This document shows positions 35,122-44,675 of a stretch of DNA of 64,000 bases, piece by piece. How positions within the stretch are numbered: position 1 is the first letter of the stretch; each line of letters begins with the position of its first letter. Source of the DNA: Zunongwangia pacifica (lineage in GTDB: Bacteria > Bacteroidota > Bacteroidia > Flavobacteriales > Flavobacteriaceae); the NCBI RefSeq assembly GCF_023499215.1, contig NZ_JAKHSK010000019.1, positions 1 to 64,000 on the forward strand. The letters run 5' to 3'. Position numbers and translations under genes: made by a program. Below the pieces are notes generated by a model. That model was not told the DNA's origin. It did not search any database and saw only the letters and a list, made by a program, of their open reading frames with translations.

Positions 35122-36040
35122 GAAAAACAAAATAGTATTTGCAGCGGTATTGGCCGTGATTTTCATATTCCTCATTTCCTATTCCGTAATGGTAATGGGC
35201 GATGATGACAGCGAGAACGAAAGCCTACAACAGACTTTAGTGCCTGATTTGGAAGAAGACCAGAAAGAATACGAGTCCAAGCTCGATGCGATTAACGACC
35301 TGAAGGAAGTGCGCGAAACCAATGCACCCAGCATCTATGATGAAAAGTTGATTGATTCCTTGGGCTTTTACGACCCAGATTTAATAGAACGTGAAAAAGA
35401 ACGCATTGTTGACAGTATCTATGATGCAGGCAAGATTAAGTATTCCGAAAAGCGATATCAAAATTTGGGGCAAAGGCGAGCACCCCAAAAAACTATACCA
35501 AAAGTGGATTCAGCTGAAGTTAAAAGAACTCAAAAAATTGAAGCTAAGGAACTGGGCTTGGAACATCAACTGTTCTTTGCCGCTGCGCCAAAACCCAATG
35601 AAGTTTCAATTATCGGCAACACGGACGAAACGATTTATGTAGTAGTGGATGGCGACCAAGTTGTTCAAGCAAATACCCGATTACGGATGCGCCTTACCAA
35701 ATCTGCTACTATCAATGGTAAACTGATGCCAAAGAACACACCCATTTTCGGGTTTATCAGTTTTCAGCCTAATCGTGCATTGATTGAGATTGAGAATATA
35801 AAACACCATCCCACCAAACTTAAAGCCTTCGATTTGCAAGACGGTAGCGAGGGTATCTATGTTGAGAACAACTTTAGAGAAGAAGCTACAAGAGAGGTAC
35901 TCGATGATGTTATTGGTGATATTAATATCCCGAGTGTACCACAAGTTGGCGAACTTACACAAGTTTTCAGGCGTTCTAACCGAAGGGTAAAAGTAACCGT
36001 ACTGAACAATTACAGATTAATTCTAAAACCTAAATTATGA
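35108..36040 (+). CDS. traM: conjugal transfer protein TraM-like (VirB10 type), 310 aa
   Basis: One N-terminal helix (VFAAVLAVIFIFLISYSVMVMG), a charged and helical periplasmic linker (about 40-150), and a C-terminal beta domain (VVDGDQVVQANTRLRMRLTKSATINGKLMPKNTPIFGFI) as in VirB10/TraM. VirB10 proteins span the envelope and gate the outer pore. The start overlaps traK, and the stop overlaps the traN start. Confidence 0.87.
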   Translation: MMKVEKNKIVFAAVLAVIFIFLISYSVMVMGDDDSENESLQQTLVPDLEEDQKEYESKLDAINDLKEVRETNAPSIYDEKLIDSLGFYDPDLIEREKERIVDSIYDAGKIKYSEKRYQNLGQRRAPQKTIPKVDSAEVKRTQKIEAKELGLEHQLFFAAAPKPNEVSIIGNTDETIYVVVDGDQVVQANTRLRMRLTKSATINGKLMPKNTPIFGFISFQPNRALIEIENIKHHPTKLKAFDLQDGSEGIYVENNFREEATREVLDDVIGDINIPSVPQVGELTQVFRRSNRRVKVTVLNNYRLILKPKL

Positions 36041-36897
36041 GAGCAAAAATTATAATATTAGCAATAATGATTTCCACTTTCGTACCTCGACCTTGCTCGG
36101 CGCAGGCTACAGCGAATGCACAAAAGACGTACCTACTTGATACCATTTATGCGAACGACACCAAAAACGTTGCACTATTCTTTCCAGAACCTATTCGGCA
36201 AGGCATAACCGGTTCAGATAATTTCGTCTTTACCTACAATCGTGAGAAAGAACAGTATTTTGGCCTGTTACAAGCCAAGCCTGGAAAGGAAAGTAATTTA
36301 CTGGTAGTCAACCGAAATGGCTCGATTTTTTCGTATATTGTAAGGTATAAAAAACAGCTTTCTAAGCTCAATTATTTCATTCCAGCATCCAATAGTATCG
36401 GGAATGAAAGGCCGATTGTAACCGATTCAATTCTTGCTGAATCCTCTGAAGAGCGTGTAGATAACAGAACCTATTATTACCAAAAATTCTGCTCGTATTT
36501 GCTCAACAGAAAACAGCGCATAGGTAGAATCAAAAAGCGAAGTGAAGGTATAGTTTTGAATGTTGAGAATATCGTTTTTGATAAAGAAGAACTGTACTTC
36601 GTTATCCGGATTGAGAATAATTCTACTTTGGATTATGATTTGAATTTCTTGAACCTTTCGATTGAGACACGACAGAAAGGAAAAAGAAAATCGCTACAAC
36701 GTTTGTATCAAGAGCCAATTTATAAACATAATCTGGCTTCAAAAATTGTAGAAGGTCAAACGGTACGGTTCGTTTATGTGTTGCCCAAATTTTCATTATC
36801 CAATGACCGTAGGGCAATTTTAGAACTGAATGAAAAGGATGGCGAACGGAATATTGAAATGAAACTATCACACAGATATATTAATAACCCAAATTAA
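36037..36897 (+). CDS. traN: conjugal transfer protein TraN-like (VirB9 type, DUF4138), 286 aa
   Basis: The signal peptide ends at CSAQA (about 23). The mature protein starts with a beta domain (YANDTKNVALFFPEPIRQGITGSDNFVFTYN) and ends with a second one (VENIVFDKEELYFVIRIENNSTLDYDLNFL), the DUF4138 pattern of TraN. It pairs with TraM to form the outer-membrane core. It overlaps traM by four bases. TraO/P/Q-type genes do not follow, so the operon is shorter than in CTnDOT. Confidence 0.87.
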   Translation: MRAKIIILAIMISTFVPRPCSAQATANAQKTYLLDTIYANDTKNVALFFPEPIRQGITGSDNFVFTYNREKEQYFGLLQAKPGKESNLLVVNRNGSIFSYIVRYKKQLSKLNYFIPASNSIGNERPIVTDSILAESSEERVDNRTYYYQKFCSYLLNRKQRIGRIKKRSEGIVLNVENIVFDKEELYFVIRIENNSTLDYDLNFLNLSIETRQKGKRKSLQRLYQEPIYKHNLASKIVEGQTVRFVYVLPKFSLSNDRRAILELNEKDGERNIEMKLSHRYINNPN

Positions 36898-36904
36898 TAC
36901 TGTT

Positions 36905-37267
36905 ATGAAAAAAAACGTCATTTGCTCACTCGTACTTCTATTCATTTCCTGTTCAGAAAACAAGAATGTGTCGCCTTCAGAAACTGCCAAGATTGTTGCA
37001 GAAAGCTTTTTCTCAAAAGATGAATCAGTTCTAAAAAAACATACCACATCAGAAGGGTATGCCAGTTTGATTACGGTTCAAAATATGATGCCTGATTCTG
37101 ATAAAGACATTGAGGTAGAAATTTTAGATGAAGTTGTAGATGGGGAAACTGGTTGGGTAAAATATACCACCTCTTATGATGGAAAGTCTGGTGTTTTCAA
37201 ATTGATAAAGGAAAATAGTCAATGGAAAGTCACTAATAAAGGACCAAGAGAAAAAGGGCCTTTTTAA
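36905..37267 (+). CDS. small lipoprotein, NTF2-like (DUF4878 type), 120 aa
   Basis: The lipobox LLFISCSENK puts the lipidated Cys at about residue 16. The rest is a short cystatin/NTF2-like fold (PSETAKIVAESFFSKDESVLKKHTTSEGY, GETGWVKYTTSYDGKSGVFKLIKENSQWKV), as in DUF4878 lipoproteins. It lies 7 bp after traN, so it is the last gene of the tra operon. A role in surface exclusion is possible but not shown. Its end overlaps by 35 bp the remnant on the opposite strand. Confidence 0.75.
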   Translation: MKKNVICSLVLLFISCSENKNVSPSETAKIVAESFFSKDESVLKKHTTSEGYASLITVQNMMPDSDKDIEVEILDEVVDGETGWVKYTTSYDGKSGVFKLIKENSQWKVTNKGPREKGPF

Positions 37268-37664
37268 TAGACTGTATTATTTTTTTTGCGAGATTAACTT
37301 CCCAATAACCCCTTGTTCCCCCTTGACGCTCTATATATCCAGCATCCTTTAAGTTGTTTAGATGCTTCTGAATTGCGGATTCATTTACATTTAGGACTTC
37401 TGCTATTCCTGAACGGCTTATGCGGTTATCTGCGGCAATCAATTTTAGTACTTGCTTTTGCCAAAGGGTCAATTCTGAAATAGCATCTATGATTTTTTCG
37501 ATTTGACCACCTTTTAGACCACCCCTTACACCACCTATTTGGCCACTTTCTTCAACAGCAGTTTCTCTGGCCATAAATGTCATTCTAAGAAAGTTATCTG
37601 AAAAACTAAAGCTCTCTTTTCCATAGTGTTTCAAAATACGCGGGATACCAGAGTCCTTTAGGCG
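37233..37664 (-). pseudogene. C-terminal remnant of an AlbA_2-type ATP-binding regulator
   Basis: In frame, the fragment reads RLKDSGIPRILKHYGKE, which matches the conserved GIPRI region of AlbA_2/divergent-AAA proteins. Next come the hinge (GGVRGGLKGGQI) and winged helix (ISRSGIAEVLNVNESAIQKHLNNLKDAGYIERQGGTRGYWEV) of the same family. The N-terminal nucleotide-binding part is missing; a stop occurs at 37665-37667. The C-terminal tail also runs on past the usual end. It abuts the restriction-module gene, suggesting that a deletion or insertion of that module removed the rest. A short stand-alone repressor starting at 37634 cannot be excluded. Confidence 0.6.
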
Positions 37665-38278
37665 CTACTCAAAGAAGTGAAATCAAACATAAAATGTTTT
37701 ATTAACATATCGTCAGGATGCTCTGATTCGTAATACTTGTCGTGAAAATGATAGGGTTTGAGTTTCAAAAATTCAAGTTCCCTTTCGTCTTTTTTCAAAA
37801 GTTTATTAACCCCATTTACGGTTTTGTCTAAATCTCCTTCGAGTACATACCCAAGTAGGCATCCGTTCTCATATTTATTAGTAACAAAACTGTTAATTCC
37901 GGTATCAATATATCGTCGTTTTAAACCAGAATCTTTTTCCTTAAGGTTTTTGGCTTCCATATGGTATTCGAATTCTAGGGATGAATTTATAGTTACCAAT
38001 CTAAGATCTATTCTAGGAAATTTCGCTGCAAAACCTTTTTCCTTTTCTATATCGTCTTTCGGCAAATGCTGCTCAACATTTGTAACGATTCGCCACTTTA
38101 ATCTTAGTGGATTTTCCTTAATGCATTTGTGCAATTCCCAAGTAATGTCATTTTCATCCCAGTTGAGTTTGATGACTTTTGTTTCCATAGCTGAAACATA
38201 AGATTCTGTTATCAGCTGAAAGCATTTTTCTTCAAAGCCTCTTTTAAAGCTGGCAACTATGACTTTGTTTAATCCCAT
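37658..38278 (-). CDS. candidate PD-(D/E)xK restriction endonuclease, 206 aa
   Basis: The pattern FPRIDLRL (Asp91) ... FEYHMEAKNL (Glu108-x-Lys110) fits the active site of a PD-(D/E)xK nuclease, followed by a conserved-looking block YIDTGINSFVTNKYENGCLLGYVLEGD. It starts 3 bp after the stop of the DNA methylase gene, so the two are translated together. The rest shows no known domain. Together they look like a restriction-modification pair carried by the ICE. The nuclease call is inferred from motif and context. Confidence 0.6.
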   Translation of the reverse strand: MGLNKVIVASFKRGFEEKCFQLITESYVSAMETKVIKLNWDENDITWELHKCIKENPLRLKWRIVTNVEQHLPKDDIEKEKGFAAKFPRIDLRLVTINSSLEFEYHMEAKNLKEKDSGLKRRYIDTGINSFVTNKYENGCLLGYVLEGDLDKTVNGVNKLLKKDERELEFLKLKPYHFHDKYYESEHPDDMLIKHFMFDFTSLSSA

Positions 38279-38281
38279 TTA

Positions 38282-41200
38282 CTATACCTCATTAAGAATT
38301 TCCAGTATTAATTCCGAAGCGTCTTCAATCGCCATAGATTGAGTCCAGAATCGTCTCTGATTGGGACGAACAATAAAAATCTCGTTGCCTGTTTTATAAT
38401 TTAATTTTTTTCTGAAATAGATGTTAGTTGCCTTCTTTTGCCATAGTACCTTGTCGAGTTGTCTTAGTTCATTATCTAAATTTTCCTTAGATTTTATTAA
38501 ACCTCCCTTTTTAGTTCCAAAAGACAATTTAATCATCATCAATGGTGAATAGTATGGCATTCTAAAAGTTGTAGCACCACAAATGATTTCTTGATTATTA
38601 AGAAATTCGTTTATTTCCGAAGAGATTCGTTTTGCATAGTTTGTTACATCTGCTATCGGTAATAGAGCTTTGGATTTTTGCTTATTTTCGAATAGGTCAA
38701 GACTATATTCCAGACTATCATTTATTATGACCATTTCTCTATCAGTCATTCCCAAAACATCTTTCAAAATTACCTTGTCAATCTTTTCTTCTAACTGGGA
38801 ATAATCCTTTTTCAGAAAATCTGATTTAATCCCACTCATAATTTTATCAAAATGACCTACAATTTTCGATAAGTTTTCTTGATTGAGCAAATTTATAATT
38901 GCTGGCGTATCCATCACTTCATCCATAAAAATTTGCTCTCTTTCTATTCCCCAGGAAGAACTAACCATAAATAAAATATAGGTAGTAATTTTTGAGTTGA
39001 AAATAGCTGTCAGCGCTTTCTTTTCATCACTCTCTACATTTCCGTTAAATATGTAACAGGCTGTTGTACAATATGCGAAGTAATCAATATATGATGCGGT
39101 TAACTTTCTATTCTTCTGTCCTTTTTTAAATAATACATATGGCGGTTTAAACAGATTTTGGTCTATATTCCTAAAATACTTATCATTCTTTTGCAAGGCA
39201 TCAGTAGGTGTATAAAATCTTTGGATGTACCTTGAATTAATTACTTGCTCTGGAATAAAATCTTGATGCTCTCTGTCTCCATTTAGTCCTGCCCTAGGCA
39301 AGCTCCAACCATTTTTGTTGTTTTTCAAAAAAGCCTCCATTGAGACTGTTTTCTTTGATATTCTCTTGATAATATCGAAGTCGCTCATTCCGCCCCACAT
39401 AGCAACCTTCCAAATTTTAGTGGATGGTTTTTGACATTCCTCTCTAGGAAGATATTTTAAATCAGTACTATCAATACTTACACCTTCAATAACATTTGAT
39501 TTTATATATGTTTTTGGGGCGTAATAAATAATTGTGTTAGATTTCTTTTTAGGGGCATTTTTTCTGTAAAATATTACGCTAATCGGTCCAGTTGCTGAAC
39601 CAAATAATTGACCCCCAAAATCCTCAGGCACTTTCCTTAGAATTGAAAAATTATATATCTTTTCTACATAGCATTCATTAAAAAGCCATTGTCGAAATGA
39701 TTGATATTTACCATTAGTGTTTGTCAATACCTTAGTATTAAATATTAAGGCAATTTCGCCATTCTCTGCAATTTTGGTTGCCTTGTGTAAAAACGGTAGA
39801 ACCATTTCCTTCGCGAATCCATATTTATCGCTATAATCTCGAATAGATTGAGATAGATTCTTAGTGCCGAAAGGCGGGTTTCCAACCACCAAATCAAACT
39901 CGATTTGTTCTACTTCAGGATTTTGTTGAATAGTATCACTTCGGAATAGATTATTACCTTGTTCAACTAGAGTCTCATCCAAAGGGTCATTTATCAAATA
40001 TGGTAAGCGATAATCTTTGTTTTGCCAAATCGTCTTAGGATTCAAGTTGTCAACTAAAGCCAGATAAAGACTAAAAGCTGCTACCTTGATGGATTGGGGA
40101 TGTATTTCTATACCAAATATATTATCCGTTAGTAGCTTCTTCAGCTTATTAAAATCCGTAAGTTTTTCCGAATTGGCATTTTCGTAACGCTTTACCAAAC
40201 GTTTGAAACTTTCAACCAAAAAAATCCCCGAACCACACGTTGGGTCTAAGACCTTAATGTTAAATTCTTTTTCTGTCCTAGAGATTGGTAATTTCTCATT
40301 TAATATGAGTTCAACTAGTGACGGTGGTGTATAATAAGTGCCAGTATCTTGTTTTAAAGTAGGGTTTATTTCAGCCAAGAAATTTTCATAGATTTCACTT
40401 AATAATTCTATTTGAATAATGCTAAAATCGAATAGGCGTAGATCTTCAAAAAGATTCTGCTGTAAGGTATTATCATTACCGTTGATAAAACACTTTCGGA
40501 TAATTTTTAGATGTTCTCTAGAAATTGACTCATTGCTATCTATGGTAAACACATTACCATTAAAATATTCTTCCAGTTTCTTAAATAGTGAGTATGTTTT
40601 ATCTGCATCGTCTAGAATGTCAAAATAAGACTTCGCTCCTTTTTTGATTTCTGAATAGAACTTTTCATCGGTTGCGCCTCTATCCTCTAAATACAATAGG
40701 AATAGAGAACGCATTATTATTTTATGAATTAGGTCTATTTCTAAGCCTTCCGCTTGTAATTGCTTAGCGGTATAGGTAAGGCTCTCTACAAGGTATTTAT
40801 CAACCCTTCGCTGAAGGCTTATCTTCTTTCTAATCTCATAAGCTTCTTCTAATGTCCATATGATACCTGTATCAATAGCAATAGTGGAAAAAAGATTTTG
40901 AAGCTGTGTGAGTTTGGTTTTATCTTTGAGCTTATAAGACTCAATTTCGAGCGTTTTAAGTTCCTTCTTATAGTCAAAATCATCTGATTTGATTATAAGA
41001 GGTTTCTCGGCACAATTGTATATACGGATTTCAGTTTCCGAATAAACGTAAAGAAAAATTACCTTTTTGAAGTTCCAGATTTTTTTTTGAGTCTTTGCAA
41101 TTTGATGAAGAGCACGGTCATCAAATTTTTCAACCTTTTTTAAAAAAACCGCAGGATAACTATTATGATTTTCGTCGGTACTGAAATAAATTTCATCAAT

Positions 41201-41320
41201 ACCGAAGTCTTTCACTTGATTAATTACAACTAGCTGACTTTCAGAAATTTGATTAGATTCCGAAGTAACAGAGACGGCCTTGTCCAAGCCTAAATTTTCT
41301 ATTATATCAAAATCAATCAT
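38282..41320 (-). CDS. N6-adenine DNA methylase, Eco57I/type IIG-like, 1012 aa
   Basis: SAM-binding motif VLDPTCGSGIFLVE lies at about 357-370 and the catalytic NPPF of an N6-adenine methylase (VVGNPPFGTK) at about 476-485. The N-terminal about 150 residues (KIWNFKKVIFLYVYSETEIRIYN) resemble the leading domain of Eco57I-type enzymes; I see no clear nuclease triad there. The C-terminal about 350 residues would be the target-recognition part (IYFRKKLNYKTGNEIFIVRPNQRRFW). It forms an operon with the candidate nuclease and has its own promoter candidate (41372-41379). Confidence 0.85.
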   Translation of the reverse strand: MIDFDIIENLGLDKAVSVTSESNQISESQLVVINQVKDFGIDEIYFSTDENHNSYPAVFLKKVEKFDDRALHQIAKTQKKIWNFKKVIFLYVYSETEIRIYNCAEKPLIIKSDDFDYKKELKTLEIESYKLKDKTKLTQLQNLFSTIAIDTGIIWTLEEAYEIRKKISLQRRVDKYLVESLTYTAKQLQAEGLEIDLIHKIIMRSLFLLYLEDRGATDEKFYSEIKKGAKSYFDILDDADKTYSLFKKLEEYFNGNVFTIDSNESISREHLKIIRKCFINGNDNTLQQNLFEDLRLFDFSIIQIELLSEIYENFLAEINPTLKQDTGTYYTPPSLVELILNEKLPISRTEKEFNIKVLDPTCGSGIFLVESFKRLVKRYENANSEKLTDFNKLKKLLTDNIFGIEIHPQSIKVAAFSLYLALVDNLNPKTIWQNKDYRLPYLINDPLDETLVEQGNNLFRSDTIQQNPEVEQIEFDLVVGNPPFGTKNLSQSIRDYSDKYGFAKEMVLPFLHKATKIAENGEIALIFNTKVLTNTNGKYQSFRQWLFNECYVEKIYNFSILRKVPEDFGGQLFGSATGPISVIFYRKNAPKKKSNTIIYYAPKTYIKSNVIEGVSIDSTDLKYLPREECQKPSTKIWKVAMWGGMSDFDIIKRISKKTVSMEAFLKNNKNGWSLPRAGLNGDREHQDFIPEQVINSRYIQRFYTPTDALQKNDKYFRNIDQNLFKPPYVLFKKGQKNRKLTASYIDYFAYCTTACYIFNGNVESDEKKALTAIFNSKITTYILFMVSSSWGIEREQIFMDEVMDTPAIINLLNQENLSKIVGHFDKIMSGIKSDFLKKDYSQLEEKIDKVILKDVLGMTDREMVIINDSLEYSLDLFENKQKSKALLPIADVTNYAKRISSEINEFLNNQEIICGATTFRMPYYSPLMMIKLSFGTKKGGLIKSKENLDNELRQLDKVLWQKKATNIYFRKKLNYKTGNEIFIVRPNQRRFWTQSMAIEDASELILEILNEV

Positions 41321-41371
41321 ATCGAAAGTTGTCCAAAATATCTGATAGTTAGTTACATACTAAATTAACTC

Positions 41372-41379
41372 CAAAGGTA
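41372..41379 (-). promoter_or_regulatory. candidate -7 box of the restriction-modification operon
   Basis: On the minus strand the sequence is TACCTTTG, fitting TAnnTTTG, with the methylase ATG 52 bp downstream. The -33 position has no clear TTTG. The gap 41321-41525 holds nothing else that I can identify. Confidence 0.4.
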
Positions 41380-41525
41380 CAAATGATTTTGCGATTTTGA
41401 TAATCGAAGTTTTACTATTATTTGGATATATTCCATAAAATCGGATAGGTAATTGATTATCCAATTAAATGAACTGTAATTAATAAAAGTGTTAATGATT
41501 TCAATAAAAATGAAAGCACAGCATA

Positions 41526-43109
41526 TTATTTAAATATCGACCGCACTTCTTCATAAACACGCTCAAAATTAGCATTCATATCAGCAATTGAATATTGCTT
41601 GGCTTCTTCTGGTAGTTTCCTGTTTATTTTAGATAGTTTGAACTGCACTTTCTTATCCTTCCCATCAGCATAGGTAATGAATTCGCCTTGTTTCAACCTA
41701 AAGAAAACATCAGCCCGTATTTTCGGTATTTCCTTTTCGCCTGTAGTAATTCGGGTGTCAAAATCAAGGTTATGACCACGACTTATACTTTTGGTTGGAT
41801 CCTTGATGATTTCAAAAAAGCGTTCGTAATATTTAGCGGTGTCCGGGTCGTTGACCTTTCCGAAAAACTGATAGGATAAATTACTGAGAATCGCTTTGCT
41901 TGCCTTGTCGCCATACATCATATCGTTCTGAATTTTGTCCTGCATCACGTAGATGGTCGCTATATCATAGCTACGCAACGTTGCAGGAATGCGATGCATA
42001 TTCAATAGTCGAATGGTCGGTGCTTCTTCCATCAATAAGAATGATGGTCGAGAATTGCGCACACTCATTTGCTTGGTAATGGTGTGGATAATGGTGGCGA
42101 TTACTGGCGAATAAGACGTTTCAAATTTGGGATTATTTACGATAGAAATTACTGCTGGATTTTCCTCATTATTGATATTGAGCGGTACTTCATCTGCTGA
42201 CAAAGCCATAAAAATCCGTTGTGTACTAATTCGTTTCAGCGCATTGGCCAGCGTGCTTTTAACGCCTGCGGTCTGCCTATCGGAATCCTTTCCACTAATA
42301 AAAGCATCTGCCATCGCCTTCGATGTGGTGTTGGTTTCTAAAAATTGGATAAGGCTGTCCGTGTCCAGATATTGGTAAATGGCAATCAAATGGGGAAGTG
42401 TACAGAACTGTGGATAGGTGGTTTTCAGTTTCCAAATCAACCCACCAATCAAACCTTCCGCAGCATCATTAAAGAATTTTGTTGTTCCGGTAGCGCCACT
42501 TTCTCTTTGTTCTAAAAGGTTTTCGATTAATACCCTTGACACTTCGTTTACGCTTTCCTCGTTCTCTAAATAGCGTGGCGCAATAGGATTTACCCTGTGG
42601 ATGATTTTATCAAAAGAAATAACCTTAAATGGGATATCGCTATCCTTAAAAAGTGGGTGCGCCATTTCGGTCAGTTCAAAATCCTTATAGTCGTGGATAA
42701 TTCCGCAAAATCCTTCTTTACGGAAATGTTTTAAAAAACCATAAACCACGCTTTCGGTCTTGCCACTTCCGGCAGAGCCGATAACAGATGCCCCACGTTT
42801 TACGTTTTCCAGTTTAAAACTTCCGTTATCTGTGGCAAAATTAACGCGGTATTTACTATCGTCATTTTTTGGCTTGTCCGTTTTGTGCAAAAAAACGTAC
42901 AGTCCTGTATTAATTAGCATCATCGGACAACCTAAATAAAGCAGGGTCAATATCAACCGATTTTCTTCGGAAAGATAAAAAATCAGACCTGCGATTAGCA
43001 GTATATTCAGTGCGAACGCATACCGACTGATCCTGAAAAACGAATAAAATAGTAAACTGGTCAAGCCAATAACCGAGAGTACTGTAAAAAGATTATCTAT
43101 TTCCATCAT
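41526..43109 (-). CDS. mobC: VirD4-type coupling protein (MobC/TraD-like), 527 aa
   Basis: Three N-terminal hydrophobic segments (about 8-75) anchor it in the inner membrane. Walker A GSAGSGKTES is at about 111-120 and Walker B SFLLMEEAPT at about 355; IYVMQDKIQNDMMYG follows. This is the type IV coupling ATPase that delivers the relaxosome to the channel, called MobC in Bacteroides elements. It is encoded 6 bp after the relaxase gene. Confidence 0.9.
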   Translation of the reverse strand: MMEIDNLFTVLSVIGLTSLLFYSFFRISRYAFALNILLIAGLIFYLSEENRLILTLLYLGCPMMLINTGLYVFLHKTDKPKNDDSKYRVNFATDNGSFKLENVKRGASVIGSAGSGKTESVVYGFLKHFRKEGFCGIIHDYKDFELTEMAHPLFKDSDIPFKVISFDKIIHRVNPIAPRYLENEESVNEVSRVLIENLLEQRESGATGTTKFFNDAAEGLIGGLIWKLKTTYPQFCTLPHLIAIYQYLDTDSLIQFLETNTTSKAMADAFISGKDSDRQTAGVKSTLANALKRISTQRIFMALSADEVPLNINNEENPAVISIVNNPKFETSYSPVIATIIHTITKQMSVRNSRPSFLLMEEAPTIRLLNMHRIPATLRSYDIATIYVMQDKIQNDMMYGDKASKAILSNLSYQFFGKVNDPDTAKYYERFFEIIKDPTKSISRGHNLDFDTRITTGEKEIPKIRADVFFRLKQGEFITYADGKDKKVQFKLSKINRKLPEEAKQYSIADMNANFERVYEEVRSIFK

Positions 43110-43115
43110 CCTAAT

Positions 43116-44147
43116 TTAAATACCGATTGAACTTGATTTAATTGCCACATCCAAACCCTTGCGCAGCTTGTTGAAAGCTTTTAGGGCAAACTGTGCCTGA
43201 TTGGTCGGGATGCTTGGCATTATCGGGAGGCCCGTTTCCCGCATCAGCTTGAAAGCGATCACCTTTTCATTGGTGGGCAATTTCATTAGGGAAGCAAAAT
43301 AGATTTTGGGATTTTTGATAAAATCCTTTCGGGCCTTATAGGTTTCCGCAAAGTTCCGCTGATAGCCAAAAGTTTTGTCAAAGGTTTTTTCCGCTTGCTC
43401 AAAAAATCTGTCCCTGTCAAAGCCCCGTTTGACCTTTTTTCCTCTCATCTCAACATTGGAAGCTTTGTATTTGCTCCCGGGCGAAAGGCTGAACGAGTTG
43501 CTGGCATCCTTGCGGCTTACGATAATGTGGATATGGCTTTGGCTTCCGGCTTTGGACATTCCCTGCACAATCCGTTTCCCGTCCTGTTGGTGCGGGGCCT
43601 GCTTTTCTAATTTTGCGATTTGCCTTTCCCGCTTTCTGACACTTCCTTCCATCGAGCCATTTTCAATATTTCGGATTTCATTCTTTAGCTGAAGTATTTT
43701 GGTGGCAAAGGGTTGATTTTCCCTGATCTGTTTGTCTGTCCCCTTAAACATTCGTTGATGCTCTATTTTAGCGTAATACTTCACATCATTTATGTTTACA
43801 GGTCGCCCATTGATTTCCCGGTTGAAGAATGCCACATAATCCTTCATCAGTTCACGGGTATACTTTTTGAGATCTTCGCTGCTGTTCTGTAACCTGTTCA
43901 ATTCGCATTTGGAAGGACTGACGGTAATCGAATAAAATTTCGGTTCTTTCTTTTTCAGTTTGGCACCGTTTCCATCAATTTCCTTTACCACTTCCTCGGC
44001 TGAAATTTCATCGTAATATTGATTGAAAAAATGTTCCATATCCTCCTGCTCCAGACCTTGGTTTTCCTTTTCCAGATAGCCCACAAAATCGACGGAACTT
44101 TGGGAGTAGTTCCCGCCCAATTTTTGAGGTGTGATCGTGATGTACAT
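43116..44147 (-). CDS. mobB: relaxase, MobB-type (DUF5712), 343 aa
   Basis: Start MYITITPQKLGG is the family signature. A histidine pair SHIHIIVSRKD (about 204-214) forms the metal site, and a Tyr-rich N-terminal region (VDFVGYLEKEN, FNQYYDEIS) could supply the nicking Tyr. A long basic helical insert lies at about 150-195. Relaxases nick oriT and lead the strand into the recipient. It lies between the accessory gene (44159-44539) and the coupling-protein gene, the normal mob order. Confidence 0.88.
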   Translation of the reverse strand: MYITITPQKLGGNYSQSSVDFVGYLEKENQGLEQEDMEHFFNQYYDEISAEEVVKEIDGNGAKLKKKEPKFYSITVSPSKCELNRLQNSSEDLKKYTRELMKDYVAFFNREINGRPVNINDVKYYAKIEHQRMFKGTDKQIRENQPFATKILQLKNEIRNIENGSMEGSVRKRERQIAKLEKQAPHQQDGKRIVQGMSKAGSQSHIHIIVSRKDASNSFSLSPGSKYKASNVEMRGKKVKRGFDRDRFFEQAEKTFDKTFGYQRNFAETYKARKDFIKNPKIYFASLMKLPTNEKVIAFKLMRETGLPIMPSIPTNQAQFALKAFNKLRKGLDVAIKSSSIGI

Positions 44148-44158
44148 AGCTCAAAATT

Positions 44159-44539
44159 TTACAGTTCGTTATTAGGATTTCGTTTTTCGCGAAAGCGTAC
44201 CTTCTTCTTTTCTTCCGCAAATCTTTTCTCCAGGATCAACGGTTTTTTCACAGGTTCTTCGGTCTGAAAAAGAGATTCGATCATCGCCACGGTGGGTTTG
44301 GTCTGGGTCTTTTCCATATCCCGCATAATGGCGATTACCGCATTGATCCGTTTCTTTAAATTGGCCTCGATCGTCCTTCCGGTCGGGCCCAGTTTTTCCC
44401 GTGGCGAGATTTCGTTGTAGAAGAAAAAATCGAGCATCGTGGCCATTGCCTCGGTGTGCGATTTGAAGTGTATTCTTGAAAATTGCTGGAAACGTTTCGC
44501 CGTTTCCTTTTTGAATCTGATGCCGATAAATGAATCCAT
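44159..44539 (-). CDS. mobA: mobilisation accessory protein, BfmA/BtgA family, 126 aa
   Basis: It begins with a ribbon-helix-helix-like region (FIGIRFKKETAKRFQQFSRIHFKSHTEAMATMLDFFFYN), then a short helical stretch and a basic C-terminus (EKKKVRFREKRNPNNEL). BfmA/BtgA proteins bind oriT and help the relaxase. It is first in the mob operon and directly downstream of the oriT candidate. Confidence 0.85.
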   Translation of the reverse strand: MDSFIGIRFKKETAKRFQQFSRIHFKSHTEAMATMLDFFFYNEISPREKLGPTGRTIEANLKKRINAVIAIMRDMEKTQTKPTVAMIESLFQTEEPVKKPLILEKRFAEEKKKVRFREKRNPNNEL

Positions 44540-44675
44540 ATTTCGCCGATTTGTCGCAAATTCCTATCTAAAAATGGGCGTTCACGTGGCATTTGTCGCA
44601 AATTGTAGAAATCTAAATAATCGGATAATTTTTAAGTGTCTAAAAATCAGATGATTAATAAGGAATAGGAATGCT

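Noticed and set aside
38282-41320. BREX (PglX) or DISARM methylase
   Set aside because: None of the partner genes of those systems is present; only a small nuclease-like gene accompanies it.
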